NCBI GenBank assembly: GCA_029834535.1
Contig: JAQMWT010000309.1
Span: 124,001 to 188,000, forward strand
DNA: 64,000 nt
Source of the DNA: Chrysophaeum taylorii
Taxonomy: Eukaryota > Sar > Pelagophyceae > Pelagomonadales > Pelagomonadaceae
Direction of reading: 5' to 3'
In this document: piece by piece, positions 57,501 through 64,000 of the stretch
How positions within the stretch are numbered: the stretch's first letter is position 1
Layout of the letters: each line of letters starts with the position of its first letter
Notes under the pieces: generated by a model
Seen by the model: only the letters and a program-made list of their open reading frames with translations
Told to the model about the DNA's origin: nothing
Databases searched by the model: none
Translations under genes and position numbers: made by a program

Positions 57501-59742
57501 GTCGGTGACGAAAGAGTCGGGCGAAGCTCTCGTTTTTGGTGGTTCGGATTTCCTCGTCGCCGGCACTACCGCTACGGTGTCGGTATCGACCCAAGAGTCT
57601 ACGTTGAGCGTCGGGATTTGCCGGGAAAACGAAATCTCGGAAGACAACGGTTGCGACTCTCCGGAATTCGTGGTTCGAGCCGCTTCTTCTTTTCCAGCCA
57701 CGTTCACGGTCCCCGAGGTTGACGGGGCTGTGGTGTTTTTCACCACCGGCGACGTCTCGTTTACGGGGTCGTTTTACGTCTACGATTATTCGCCCACGTC
57801 CCTTCCGTCGTACGCTCCGACGACGGCCGGGCCGACGGCGTTCCCTACCGCGTCTACGATCAAGTTCCTCGACCTCGACGAAGACTACGTGATTGGCTCG
57901 ACGACAAACGAGATAAAGGTGGAGTACGTTGGCAAATCTCCGATGTCGTCGCGTCTCGACATCCTGCTGTATGCGTCTTCAGCTTCTTCTCTCGCCGACG
58001 AGATCGTCGAGTACTACGAAGTTGCTGCGCTCGACGTTGATCTTACGTTTTCGTGGACCGTAGATGCGGGGTTGACGCCAGGAACTTACTATTTCCGAGC
58101 TATCGATCTGCAACAGGGACTTGACGTAACTTCGGATAATTTCAGTCTGGTCCTCGCCGACGAGACGTACGATCCGACGCCGTCGCCGTCTCTTCCGCCG
58201 TCGACGACGCGCGTCGTTTTGACCTTCGATTACTCTGACGTCCTTACGGTGGGGCAGTCGTTGACGATGCGATTGAGATACACTGGGTCCTCGACCCAAA
58301 TCGCCACCACCACGGTCCGGATGTGCGCTCCCGAGGATTGCGGCAAAAAAATCGACACGGTCGCGTACGGTGAAGAAGTAAGCAGCGGCGCGACGACCAC
58401 GATCACCTACACAATTCCCGAATCATTCGCCGGCGAATCCGAAGTTGTGTTTTTGGTGGAAGACGCGTCTGGTTTCGAATATACGACGAGCCCATTCGAA
58501 GTTCAATACTACGCGCCCACCCCAACCCCGACGCCAAAACCCACGTCCTCGCCAACCCTTAAACCGACGCCAACACCATCCTCCCTGCCTTCTCCCTACC
58601 CCTCTCCCGCAGGAATCTCGTTGGTGCCAAAAACGTTCGATTCGTGGTACCGAGACGAAACGAAGACCTTCGATGTCGTGTTGACCGGCGGCGGCGGCGG
58701 CGAAACGAATGGAGTTGTGGATGTAGGGGTGTTTCAAAACGACGACGATCTTCTCGTCGTGCTCGCCGACGCCGCAGAAATGACGGACGGCGTTCTCTCT
58801 TTCGCCTTTACGCCATCAACTCTCAGTCCCGGCGAGGACTACGTGATTAAGGCCTACGAATACGAAAGAGGCTACGCCGCATCTTCCGACCCTTTCGAAA
58901 TTGTGGATCGCTACGGCCCTACCGCCGTCCCCACCCCCGAACCAACCCCCGAACCATCGCGCGCACCCACGACTTCGACCATCGCCGTTACCGTTTACGA
59001 GAATTCCGAAATTCTGGATTTTGGCGACGGTACGAATTTCTTAATCGTAAACGACACCTTCTCTGTCGACGTCGCGTACACCGGCGCGCTCGCCCGAAGC
59101 TCGGGACTCGGCACCGTCCGGATTTGCGAAGCCTCCGACCCGGACGCTTCCGGCTACAACGGATTCCAAGCCGACAGACCCGTCGAAACGTGCGATTCGG
59201 TCGAACTTCTCGCGTCGTCCGTGCCCTTCTCGCGTTCCGGAACTCTCGTCTCGGCGAGATTGTCGTTCACCACGGCCGACTACGTCTATTTCAGAGTTGA
59301 CGTAGCTCTAGACCGCGACTCCGACGACGTCGTCGCCGATTTTACTCTCGAAGAACTCGACCTGTACGTTCTCGCCTACGAGACGCCGACCGTATTTGTC
59401 GGAGACTACGAGCCCACGCACCTCCCGACCCCACTCCCCTCGACGCCCTCGCCTTCCTCCAAACCAATCGCCGTACCCACCTACGTCCCCTCCTCCTTCC
59501 CCACCGATACCCCCACCCTCTACCCCACGACGCCGATCCCCTCGGTCTCCCAAACCGATTCCCCCACCTGGCACAAGTGGTCCTCAACCTCCAAGGATTG
59601 CGACTGGGTCGGCGACTTCCTCAACGACGGCGTCTACACGAGGTGCGACGCCCGCTCGGCGGACGACATCTACGCCTACGAAGCCTGCCTCAAAACCTGC
59701 CTCGGCTACGTCGTCCCGACCCCGGCCCCGTCCACGCTCTGA
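54592..59742 (+). CDS. Secreted Pro/Thr-rich repeat protein with KNH-like Ig modules
   Basis: The product is 1716 residues in one frame. The signal peptide MRWWLLVVAVRAQ is followed by a long PT/PS-rich stalk (about 15-300) built of tandem SEVPTAPPTSTPTKTPT units. About ten homologous ~95-residue beta modules follow, separated by Pro-Thr linkers (YEPTLAP, YSPTSLPS, YAPTPTPTP). Each module has an early ELTVQLQYS-type strand, a late GTYYFRAID-type strand and a closing SxxFxI strand. This resembles Kre9/KNH-like (Ser-Thr-rich GPI-anchored) Ig domains of cell-wall proteins. The end is a small Cys domain (WHKWSSTSKDCDWVGDFLND ... CLKTC). No TM or GPI tail is visible. A role in cell covering or adhesion is inferred from composition. 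Confidence 0.85.
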   Translation: MRWWLLVVAVRAQVPTTTPSFSVAPTDGPTGSPSVMPTGVPSSSPTAAPTGAPSAMPTGVPSSSPTATPSEVPTATPSEMPTATPTSTPTKTPTATPSEMPTAPPTSTPTKTPTAAPSEVPTAPPTSTPTKTPSEVPTAPPTAPPTSTPTKTPTGSPTTPPSGAPTSSPTAAPSAAPSASSVPTYCPTPQPSTSAPSISFRPTSYAPTYVPSPVPSSKPTFRPTTSKPSYAPTRRPTSLPTSYPTLEPTYEPTPVPSSVPTQTYSPSYVPTSCPTSTPKPSTTPVPEPTLKPTLGPTEFTGITFQPQPPNICLVGELCRIGFTVLPIPDNNDDNMPIVDAFIENDSESNDIVLLNSYTVAGRHVIIDYLVGPTVPTNSGYQLRVIDYLSGSSATSSDFTIATYEPTLAPQAATTTVTSGVQAPAPTSDTLYYAVTKAVGSGLVFGTGDTLELGENITLTVQYTGTSQSEDGDLVVQLCQAPVTYFESCPPERLADTIYDVDVPAEAGTSNSINYVVPTTVSPGTYYFVFVDLVNGDSTDGRRRRLLQASQLIYVSGTFLIVTYQPTMAPVVPSYAPTESSYSPSYRPSEVPSYVPTIGCTFEFVEVDSDSYFQIGVANALTFRICDLREFGLVDILVISASDDSVSDVAVDYLEVTSEYTTVYYTPSSSLVEEGAYYFRGVEYVLGYDVDSETFEMGFGDYSPSSLPTVHVSYNPSPNPTANTLFVDVTKPSGEELLFDSGDSVTRGDELTVQLQYSSSSSEDGTATIRFCRGGDTFETCEILGDEAVYFVDVSNAAASSSSIITTTASVLLGGDTRIIVTSTVSPFVTITGTFEVVELEPSYEPTTLPTSPVSLILNPPSVWFQGTTNTLTLLVTSSERTVDVLLYQNSVSDENLVDVVVSYATFSGEKDFSYAVTADPPPGSYVLRLVDYTLGTTDYDLEIVDTTNTPSLSPSFPTYSPTLTRTTFITSVTKESGEALVFGGSDFLVAGTTATVSVSTQESTLSVGICRENEISEDNGCDSPEFVVRAASSFPATFTVPEVDGAVVFFTTGDVSFTGSFYVYDYSPTSLPSYAPTTAGPTAFPTASTIKFLDLDEDYVIGSTTNEIKVEYVGKSPMSSRLDILLYASSASSLADEIVEYYEVAALDVDLTFSWTVDAGLTPGTYYFRAIDLQQGLDVTSDNFSLVLADETYDPTPSPSLPPSTTRVVLTFDYSDVLTVGQSLTMRLRYTGSSTQIATTTVRMCAPEDCGKKIDTVAYGEEVSSGATTTITYTIPESFAGESEVVFLVEDASGFEYTTSPFEVQYYAPTPTPTPKPTSSPTLKPTPTPSSLPSPYPSPAGISLVPKTFDSWYRDETKTFDVVLTGGGGGETNGVVDVGVFQNDDDLLVVLADAAEMTDGVLSFAFTPSTLSPGEDYVIKAYEYERGYAASSDPFEIVDRYGPTAVPTPEPTPEPSRAPTTSTIAVTVYENSEILDFGDGTNFLIVNDTFSVDVAYTGALARSSGLGTVRICEASDPDASGYNGFQADRPVETCDSVELLASSVPFSRSGTLVSARLSFTTADYVYFRVDVALDRDSDDVVADFTLEELDLYVLAYETPTVFVGDYEPTHLPTPLPSTPSPSSKPIAVPTYVPSSFPTDTPTLYPTTPIPSVSQTDSPTWHKWSSTSKDCDWVGDFLNDGVYTRCDARSADDIYAYEACLKTCLGYVVPTPAPSTL
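54680..55080 (+). repeat. Coding minisatellite of Pro-Thr stalk
   Basis: These tandem units share ACCCCGAGCGAGGTGCCGAC and CCCCGACCTCGACGCCCACG, each repeated several times with whole-codon length changes. Confidence 0.9.
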
Positions 59743-59936
59743 TTTCCGCTTTTTCTTCTTCTTCTTCTTCGCACAAGTTAAGTTTATCACCACCACCACC
59801 ACCACCAAGTTCTCTTCTTCCACTCGTTCCGTCACCACCACGACCAAGTTCTCTTCTTCCAATCGGCTTTCTTTCCATCTTTTTCTTTTGAAAAAGAAAA
59901 TTCGACCCTCCTCCTCCTCCTCCTCCTCCTCCGTTC

Positions 59937-59968
<32 letters not shown>

Positions 59969-60258
59969 CGGCCCTATGAGCATGATTGTTGTTGCACACA
60001 TCGTTCCGCACTTCTTCTTATTATTAACCTCGACTTTATTCTTTCTTTGAGATAGGTGGTGTTTTTTTTGTTGTTGTTGCAACAACAACACAAAAAGGCC
60101 GTTGTTGAACGGAACTTTCTTCAAACGGCCGCGCCGAAAGGAGGAGTAAAATTTGGCATTTTGGGTTGCGACATTCTCTCCGCACCCGAATTGCTATTTT
60201 TGCACCTCCTTCACGAGGAGGAGTGATCCCTTTCTTGGAAAACCTACCTAAAGAATCA
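59743..60258. other. Intergenic region with simple repeats
   Basis: It holds (TTC)n near 59756, (CAC)n near 59793, (TCC)n near 59911, (GTC)n near 59938 and a 22-bp palindrome at 60069-60090. This is the shared 3' side of two convergent genes. No gene is seen. Confidence 0.7.
60069..60090. repeat. 22-bp perfect palindrome
   Basis: TGTTGTTGTTG is followed directly by CAACAACAACA. The arms are exactly self-complementary with no spacer. It lies between two convergent genes. Confidence 0.93.
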
Positions 60259-63200
60259 TCACTGGCGCGGGTCGACGGCGATGACCTGGACGGCAAGTTC
60301 CCTTATTCGAGAAAATCGGGCGATCTGGCGCATTTTGTCGAGGGTCGGCGCGGGCGCGTCGGCGATTTGAGGCGACGCGACGAGAACGGCCAGGCATTGG
60401 GCGCGCGAGAGAGCGACGTTCAAGCGCCTCGCGTCGAGAACGAAGGAAAGAGCGCGTCTCGGGTAGTCTTCGTCGTCTTCGGTGTCGGAAGCCCCCCCCC
60501 CCGAGACGCAGAGGGATGCGATGACGACGGGAGCCTCCTGACCCTGAAATTTGTCGACCGTCCCGACCCTGACCGTAGCGAGATTCTTCGCCAATAGCGC
60601 GGACTCGATCGCTCTGACGTGGGCGTTGTAAGGCGCGACGACGAGAATGTCGCTGGGTGTCAAGGGTCGGCCCCGGATACTTCTTTTCAAGACGTCGGCC
60701 GCGAGCGTAGCAACGGCCCTGGCCTCGGCGCGGTTCGCGGTCGTCATTTCTTCGGAAGAATTTGCCGTCGTTTGGTCGACGTCCGCGACGACGACGCCGG
60801 CCGGAGCCGTGATCAAACTTCCTCCCGGATCGAGGCACCTGTCCCAGGTCGAGGGGTGCGCTTCGAGGCGTCCGTCGTAGAACAGTTCGGAGATCGCGCC
60901 GCACAGACTCGGGTGTAGTCGTCGACTCTCTCGCAAGAAGATGCTCGGAAAGTACTCGAGGCACGACGCGCCCGAATCGTCGGGGTGCGAGCCTCGCGCG
61001 GGGGCAGGGAGCTGGGCGTGATCGCCGAAGAGGACGAAATTGCGCGAGCACGCCGCCACCGCGCACAGGTTTGCAGCGGGAACTTGGCCGGCTTCGTCGA
61101 CGAAGACGTAGTCGAAGAGGTTGTCGGCGAGCGGATTCGCGAGCGCCCACGCGGTGGCGCCGACGACGACGCAGGATTCGTCCTTGATGGCCTCTGCGGC
61201 CTTCGCGATGCTCGGCTTGAAATCAAATTCTGCCTTCTTTCCTACTCCGCCTATCTTGAGAATCTTGCGGTCGTGGTCTTTTTGCTTCACTTTGCTCAGC
61301 AGGTGTTCGATCGACGCGTGCGACGGCGCCATCACGGCGATCCTGCGTCCCCTCAGCCGATCGATGCAGTGCGCCGCGACGTGGGTTTTGCCCGTGCCCG
61401 GCGGACCTTGGACGCCGAGCACCGAGCCGTCCATCGCTTCGACCAGCGCCGGAATGTCGTTTTCGCTTCCTGCGGGCGGTTGTTCCCTGGCCAGGAATGC
61501 CTCGAGCGCGGGGAGTTGGTCGACGCGGTCGAGGTTTCGTTTGATCGCGGTCGGCAGCGGCTCGGGGTTGACGAAGTCGTCCGGAATGAAGCAGCAGGTT
61601 TCCGAAGGCAAGTCCTTCTTCTGGCTTCGGACCTTGATCGTCGACGTCGAGATGTCGGCGACCGTCATCGCTGTCGGGGGCGTGTCGCTCCTCGGCGTCG
61701 TCACCAACGCGACTCTGTCTCCGGGCGCGATTCGCTTTTGTTGTGGCGGAAATTTGAAGGTGAACTCGTTCGCCCTGCGCGTTGGTCGCACTGCGACCTT
61801 TCGGGCGAACCCAATGCACCGTTCGTCGTCCGCGAGTTCGCTGGGCGTCGAATCGAGCCATTCGCGGCGCTGGCGCCAGGCCGGCCGGTTTTCGCGACGA
61901 TGATAGCCCTTCCAGCCCTCCTCGTCTTCGCGATAGACGACGTCGTCTTCCTTCTCCACCGTCGTCGTCGTCGTCCCGAAGGTCGTGCGGAGCCAGTCGA
62001 CGAGCTGCTTGGTGGAGACGCAGTCGTCTCTGTTGTAGTCTTGAATGTCTTGGAGGACTCGAGCATCTTCGGTGCATTTGTACACCTCGTAAGAAACGAC
62101 CGACGACGCGGCGTCGGGGACGTCGGTCGTCCGTTTCTCGTTTCTATATAAGACTTCGACATTTTTGAGCGAATATTTGGGCTCGCCGATTATTAGAGAA
62201 CGTCTCACGATTTTGTACAAGTCGACAAAGTACCTCTGGCGCTCGAGATGGTCGACGGCCGCTTCGTCGAAGCGTCGCAGCGCGGATACTTCGTAAGCGC
62301 CGTAGTGGTAGCACCGTCCCCCCGCCTCCGCCCGTTCCCGGAACTCGCGGATCACCGAATCAAAGACATGACGTTCGGTCTCGGGATCGTGAGCCCAGAA
62401 ACAACGGTACTCCTCTTCATCATCATCATCATCATCCAGAAGAAGACCCCACAGGTACTCGAGCCGAGCGAGGGGGTCGCCTTCGAGATCGAAATAAACA
62501 TCCCTCGGATGTGGCGGAGGGATCGCCGGGGGGGTCCCTATCGTGACGTACCCCCCACCACCCTCTACCTGCAGCCGCGCCTGCGTCTGGAGCCGCTCGA
62601 GGGCGTCCGGTCTTATCCCGCGAATTCTTCTTCGACTACGGGAATCGACGGCCGCGAGGTCGCTCGCCGTCTCGATGCCCGCGCGCCTTAACCTCCTTCG
62701 CCGCAGAGACGTCACGCCGTAGACCGTTGCCACATCGTCTCCGAGGAGCTTCTTCGCGAGCCCCGTCCACCGGCCGTGCGCCTCGAAGGGACCAGGCCGC
62801 GGCGGCGGTTCTTTCGCCGCAGATTTTTTAACAAAACTTTCAAATCTTTTTCTCGCGCGCCGCCACGCGCTTCCGTAATGCCTCAAATCCACCTCCACAT
62901 CGGACCCCCGCAGCACCAACCGCGCCGCGGGAGCCACCGGGACGCCCATCTTCGCGAGGATGTCGGCGTAGCAGCACAATTGCAGGACGTGTTCCGGTTT
63001 TGCCGACGTCGCCAATTTCGCGTCCCAGACCGAATAAAACCCGTCCTCCGTCAACACCAAGAAGTCCGCCACCCCCGTCAACAGCTCGTCGTGGAGCTCG
63101 GCCTGGTAGATCACCGGGGTTTCCCTTCGCACCAGACTCAACGTATCGCCGCGAACGCCGCCGCCGACACGTTCGAACACTTCGCGTTCCCACTCTCCGC

Positions 63201-63375
63201 CCTTCTTGGCGAGGAGCGACGCGAAGGGGTCCAGTGGATCGCGCTCGCACCTGTTGCCCTCGCGCTCCATCCACGCGGCAAACGGCGATTTCCACCACAC
63301 CAACATCTGGCTCACCGTCCAGGGCGGCCGCGTCCAGCAGCAGCAGACGCTGACGCTGACCAGCCGCCGCCGCAT
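60259..63375 (-). CDS. RecB-like nuclease / DEDD exonuclease / SF1 helicase fusion (TM0106-like)
   Basis: The product is 1038 residues from the ATG at 63375. A PD-(D/E)XK nuclease lies at ~85-150 (GVADFLVL ... YSVWDAKLA ... LQLCCYAD). A helix-hairpin-helix-like segment lies at ~205-260 (YGVTSLRRRRLRRAGI ... LRRIRG-type). An RNase-H-fold exonuclease starts near 290 (VYFDLEGDP), with YHYGAYEVSALRRF and a closing YNRDDCVSTKQLVDWL. The Upf1/DNA2-type SF1 helicase has Walker A GPPGTGKT near 655, DEAGQ near 760, and GTVDKFQGQEAPVV plus RRLNVALSRAQ near the C-terminus. This order is that of bacterial TM0106-type RecB-nuclease helicases. All catalytic motifs look present. A DNA or RNA repair/processing role is inferred. 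A convergent 0.5-kb gap separates it from the secreted-protein gene. Confidence 0.88.
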   Translation of the reverse strand: MRRRLVSVSVCCCWTRPPWTVSQMLVWWKSPFAAWMEREGNRCERDPLDPFASLLAKKGGEWEREVFERVGGGVRGDTLSLVRRETPVIYQAELHDELLTGVADFLVLTEDGFYSVWDAKLATSAKPEHVLQLCCYADILAKMGVPVAPAARLVLRGSDVEVDLRHYGSAWRRARKRFESFVKKSAAKEPPPRPGPFEAHGRWTGLAKKLLGDDVATVYGVTSLRRRRLRRAGIETASDLAAVDSRSRRRIRGIRPDALERLQTQARLQVEGGGGYVTIGTPPAIPPPHPRDVYFDLEGDPLARLEYLWGLLLDDDDDDEEEYRCFWAHDPETERHVFDSVIREFRERAEAGGRCYHYGAYEVSALRRFDEAAVDHLERQRYFVDLYKIVRRSLIIGEPKYSLKNVEVLYRNEKRTTDVPDAASSVVSYEVYKCTEDARVLQDIQDYNRDDCVSTKQLVDWLRTTFGTTTTTVEKEDDVVYREDEEGWKGYHRRENRPAWRQRREWLDSTPSELADDERCIGFARKVAVRPTRRANEFTFKFPPQQKRIAPGDRVALVTTPRSDTPPTAMTVADISTSTIKVRSQKKDLPSETCCFIPDDFVNPEPLPTAIKRNLDRVDQLPALEAFLAREQPPAGSENDIPALVEAMDGSVLGVQGPPGTGKTHVAAHCIDRLRGRRIAVMAPSHASIEHLLSKVKQKDHDRKILKIGGVGKKAEFDFKPSIAKAAEAIKDESCVVVGATAWALANPLADNLFDYVFVDEAGQVPAANLCAVAACSRNFVLFGDHAQLPAPARGSHPDDSGASCLEYFPSIFLRESRRLHPSLCGAISELFYDGRLEAHPSTWDRCLDPGGSLITAPAGVVVADVDQTTANSSEEMTTANRAEARAVATLAADVLKRSIRGRPLTPSDILVVAPYNAHVRAIESALLAKNLATVRVGTVDKFQGQEAPVVIASLCVSGGGASDTEDDEDYPRRALSFVLDARRLNVALSRAQCLAVLVASPQIADAPAPTLDKMRQIARFSRIRELAVQVIAVDPRQ

Positions 63376-63456
63376 AAGGAATGAATTGAAGAACAAGGGT
63401 TATTTTTTATTATTAACGGATAAAAAAAGCAGCACCTCCTCCTTATTTCTGATGAG
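63376..63456. promoter_or_regulatory. 81-bp divergent promoter region
   Basis: This is the whole gap between the nuclease-helicase ATG (63375, minus) and the BED/hAT-like ATG (63457, plus). It is AT-rich in the middle (TTATTTTTTATTATTAACGG) and contains an AACCCTT core on the minus strand at about 63394-63400. Confidence 0.5.
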
Positions 63457-64000
63457 ATGGCGCCGCCGCGGGTTGGACGCAAGAGGAGCATCGTCGCCGA
63501 GTACGTGGTGAAGGGTGGCACGAATTCGAAGAACCAAACAACCTATTCTTGTGCGGCGGAGGGGTGCGCCTACTCGAAGGAAACGCAGACATGGACGGCA
63601 TCGTACTGGGCGGATCACATCGTGGGCTGCACCTTCACCGCCGACGAGGTCAAAGTCGCCGTCGCCAAGTCCACCAACACGGCCAAGACGCGGGCCTTTT
63701 TGAGCACCTTGAATTCTCCTCCTCCTCGGGCGCTGCGGCAGAAGGCGCCCGCGCTGGAGGAGGAGGGGGGGGAGGAGGAGTCGCCGTCGATTTGTTGGAA
63801 AAAACGATCGGCGCCGGCCGGCTCGGCCGGCGAGAGCAAGCGGGCGCGCGGGGACGCGGTCGTGAGCGCGGCGATCGCAAAGTTCGTCGTGGGGTGCGGT
63901 CTCCCGTTCGACGTGGTCAAAAACACCTTTTTTCTGGACATGGTTCGCGCCCTCAACTCGGGATACGACGTTCCTCCGAGCGAAGAGTTTCGGCGTAGCT
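63457..64000 (+). CDS. BED zinc-finger / hAT-transposase-like protein, cut by window end
   Basis: The reading frame is open from the ATG at 63457 to the window end (181 residues, partial). Residues ~34-66 form a BED-type finger (CAAEGC ... TASYWADHIVGC, i.e. C-x4-C ... H-x3-C). A Glu run and basic region come next. Residues ~147-180 (KFVVGCGLPFDVVKNTFFLD MVRALNSGYDVPPSEEFRR) match the start of hAT-type transposase/DUF659 domains, where a short 'GLPF' helix leads into 'Y-x-PPS'. It may be an active hAT transposon, a domesticated transposase or a fragment. The catalytic part lies beyond the window. Confidence 0.75.
   Translation, partial: MAPPRVGRKRSIVAEYVVKGGTNSKNQTTYSCAAEGCAYSKETQTWTASYWADHIVGCTFTADEVKVAVAKSTNTAKTRAFLSTLNSPPPRALRQKAPALEEEGGEEESPSICWKKRSAPAGSAGESKRARGDAVVSAAIAKFVVGCGLPFDVVKNTFFLDMVRALNSGYDVPPSEEFRRS

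Noticed and set aside
60985-62151. 388-codon plus-strand frame opposite the helicase
   Set aside because: It is antisense to intact helicase motifs and has a biased basic composition.
1-64000. tRNA, rRNA or riboswitch genes
   Set aside because: I looked for tRNA-like arms and rRNA core motifs by eye and saw none. A covariance-model search would be needed to be certain.

Overview
This window looks like nuclear DNA of a single-celled eukaryotic alga, most likely a stramenopile with a very compact genome (a pelagophyte would fit; I infer this, I cannot prove it). The reasons are: long GC-rich genes with few and very short introns (32-57 bp), a plastid fibrillin/PAP protein and a plant-like plastid protein, a FAM184 coiled-coil protein, a TAF12 transcription factor subunit, huge secreted or membrane proteins with beta-helix or Pro-Thr linker repeats of the sort common in stramenopiles, and Ty1/copia retrotransposons. 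No bacterial operons, rRNA or tRNA genes were recognised.

Layout. 1-5.6 kb: an apparently whole, very young copia element (63-5550, identical 96-bp LTRs, AGGAC target duplication). 6.1-9.8 kb: five tightly packed host genes (4-TM protein, small unknown protein, fibrillin, PPR protein, GRDP-like protein) with abutting or overlapping ends and one pair of start codons 11 bp apart. 10.0-14.3 kb: a decayed kinase gene, a decayed beta-propeller-like gene, and a spliced kinase-like/LRR gene with one leucine-rich repeat per exon. 15.0-19.6 kb: TAF12, FAM184 and a SET-domain methyltransferase, all on the minus strand, overlapping or nearly so. 20.4-28.5 kb: two related TKL-kinase/armadillo genes, both broken, on either side of an intact ARMT1/DUF89 gene, plus fragments. 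28.6-30.4 kb: a secreted tandem VOC-like protein and a conserved plastid-type protein. 30.4-40.9 kb: a broken copia element whose 3' LTR received a second, oppositely oriented broken copia element. 41.6-48.3 kb: a 2233-residue beta-helix plus multi-TM (TRP C-terminal-like) receptor-type protein. 48.3-54.6 kb: degenerate DNA with gene remnants only. 54.6-59.7 kb: a 1716-residue secreted Pro-Thr/KNH-like repeat protein. 60.3-63.4 kb: a RecB-like nuclease / DEDD exonuclease / Upf1-type helicase fusion. 63.46-64.0 kb: the start of a BED-finger/hAT-like gene cut by the window end.

The genes do not form one pathway. What ties them together is regulation and packing: a telomere-repeat-like box (AACCCTA / TAGGGTT and close variants) sits within about 45 bp of the start codon of most of the short housekeeping-type genes, in either orientation. 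In at least two places it overlaps the stop codon of the gene just upstream. I regard this box, and the gene packing built around it, as the most interesting regulatory pattern in the window. The two other highlights are the one-repeat-per-exon pseudokinase-LRR gene and the nuclease-helicase fusion protein.
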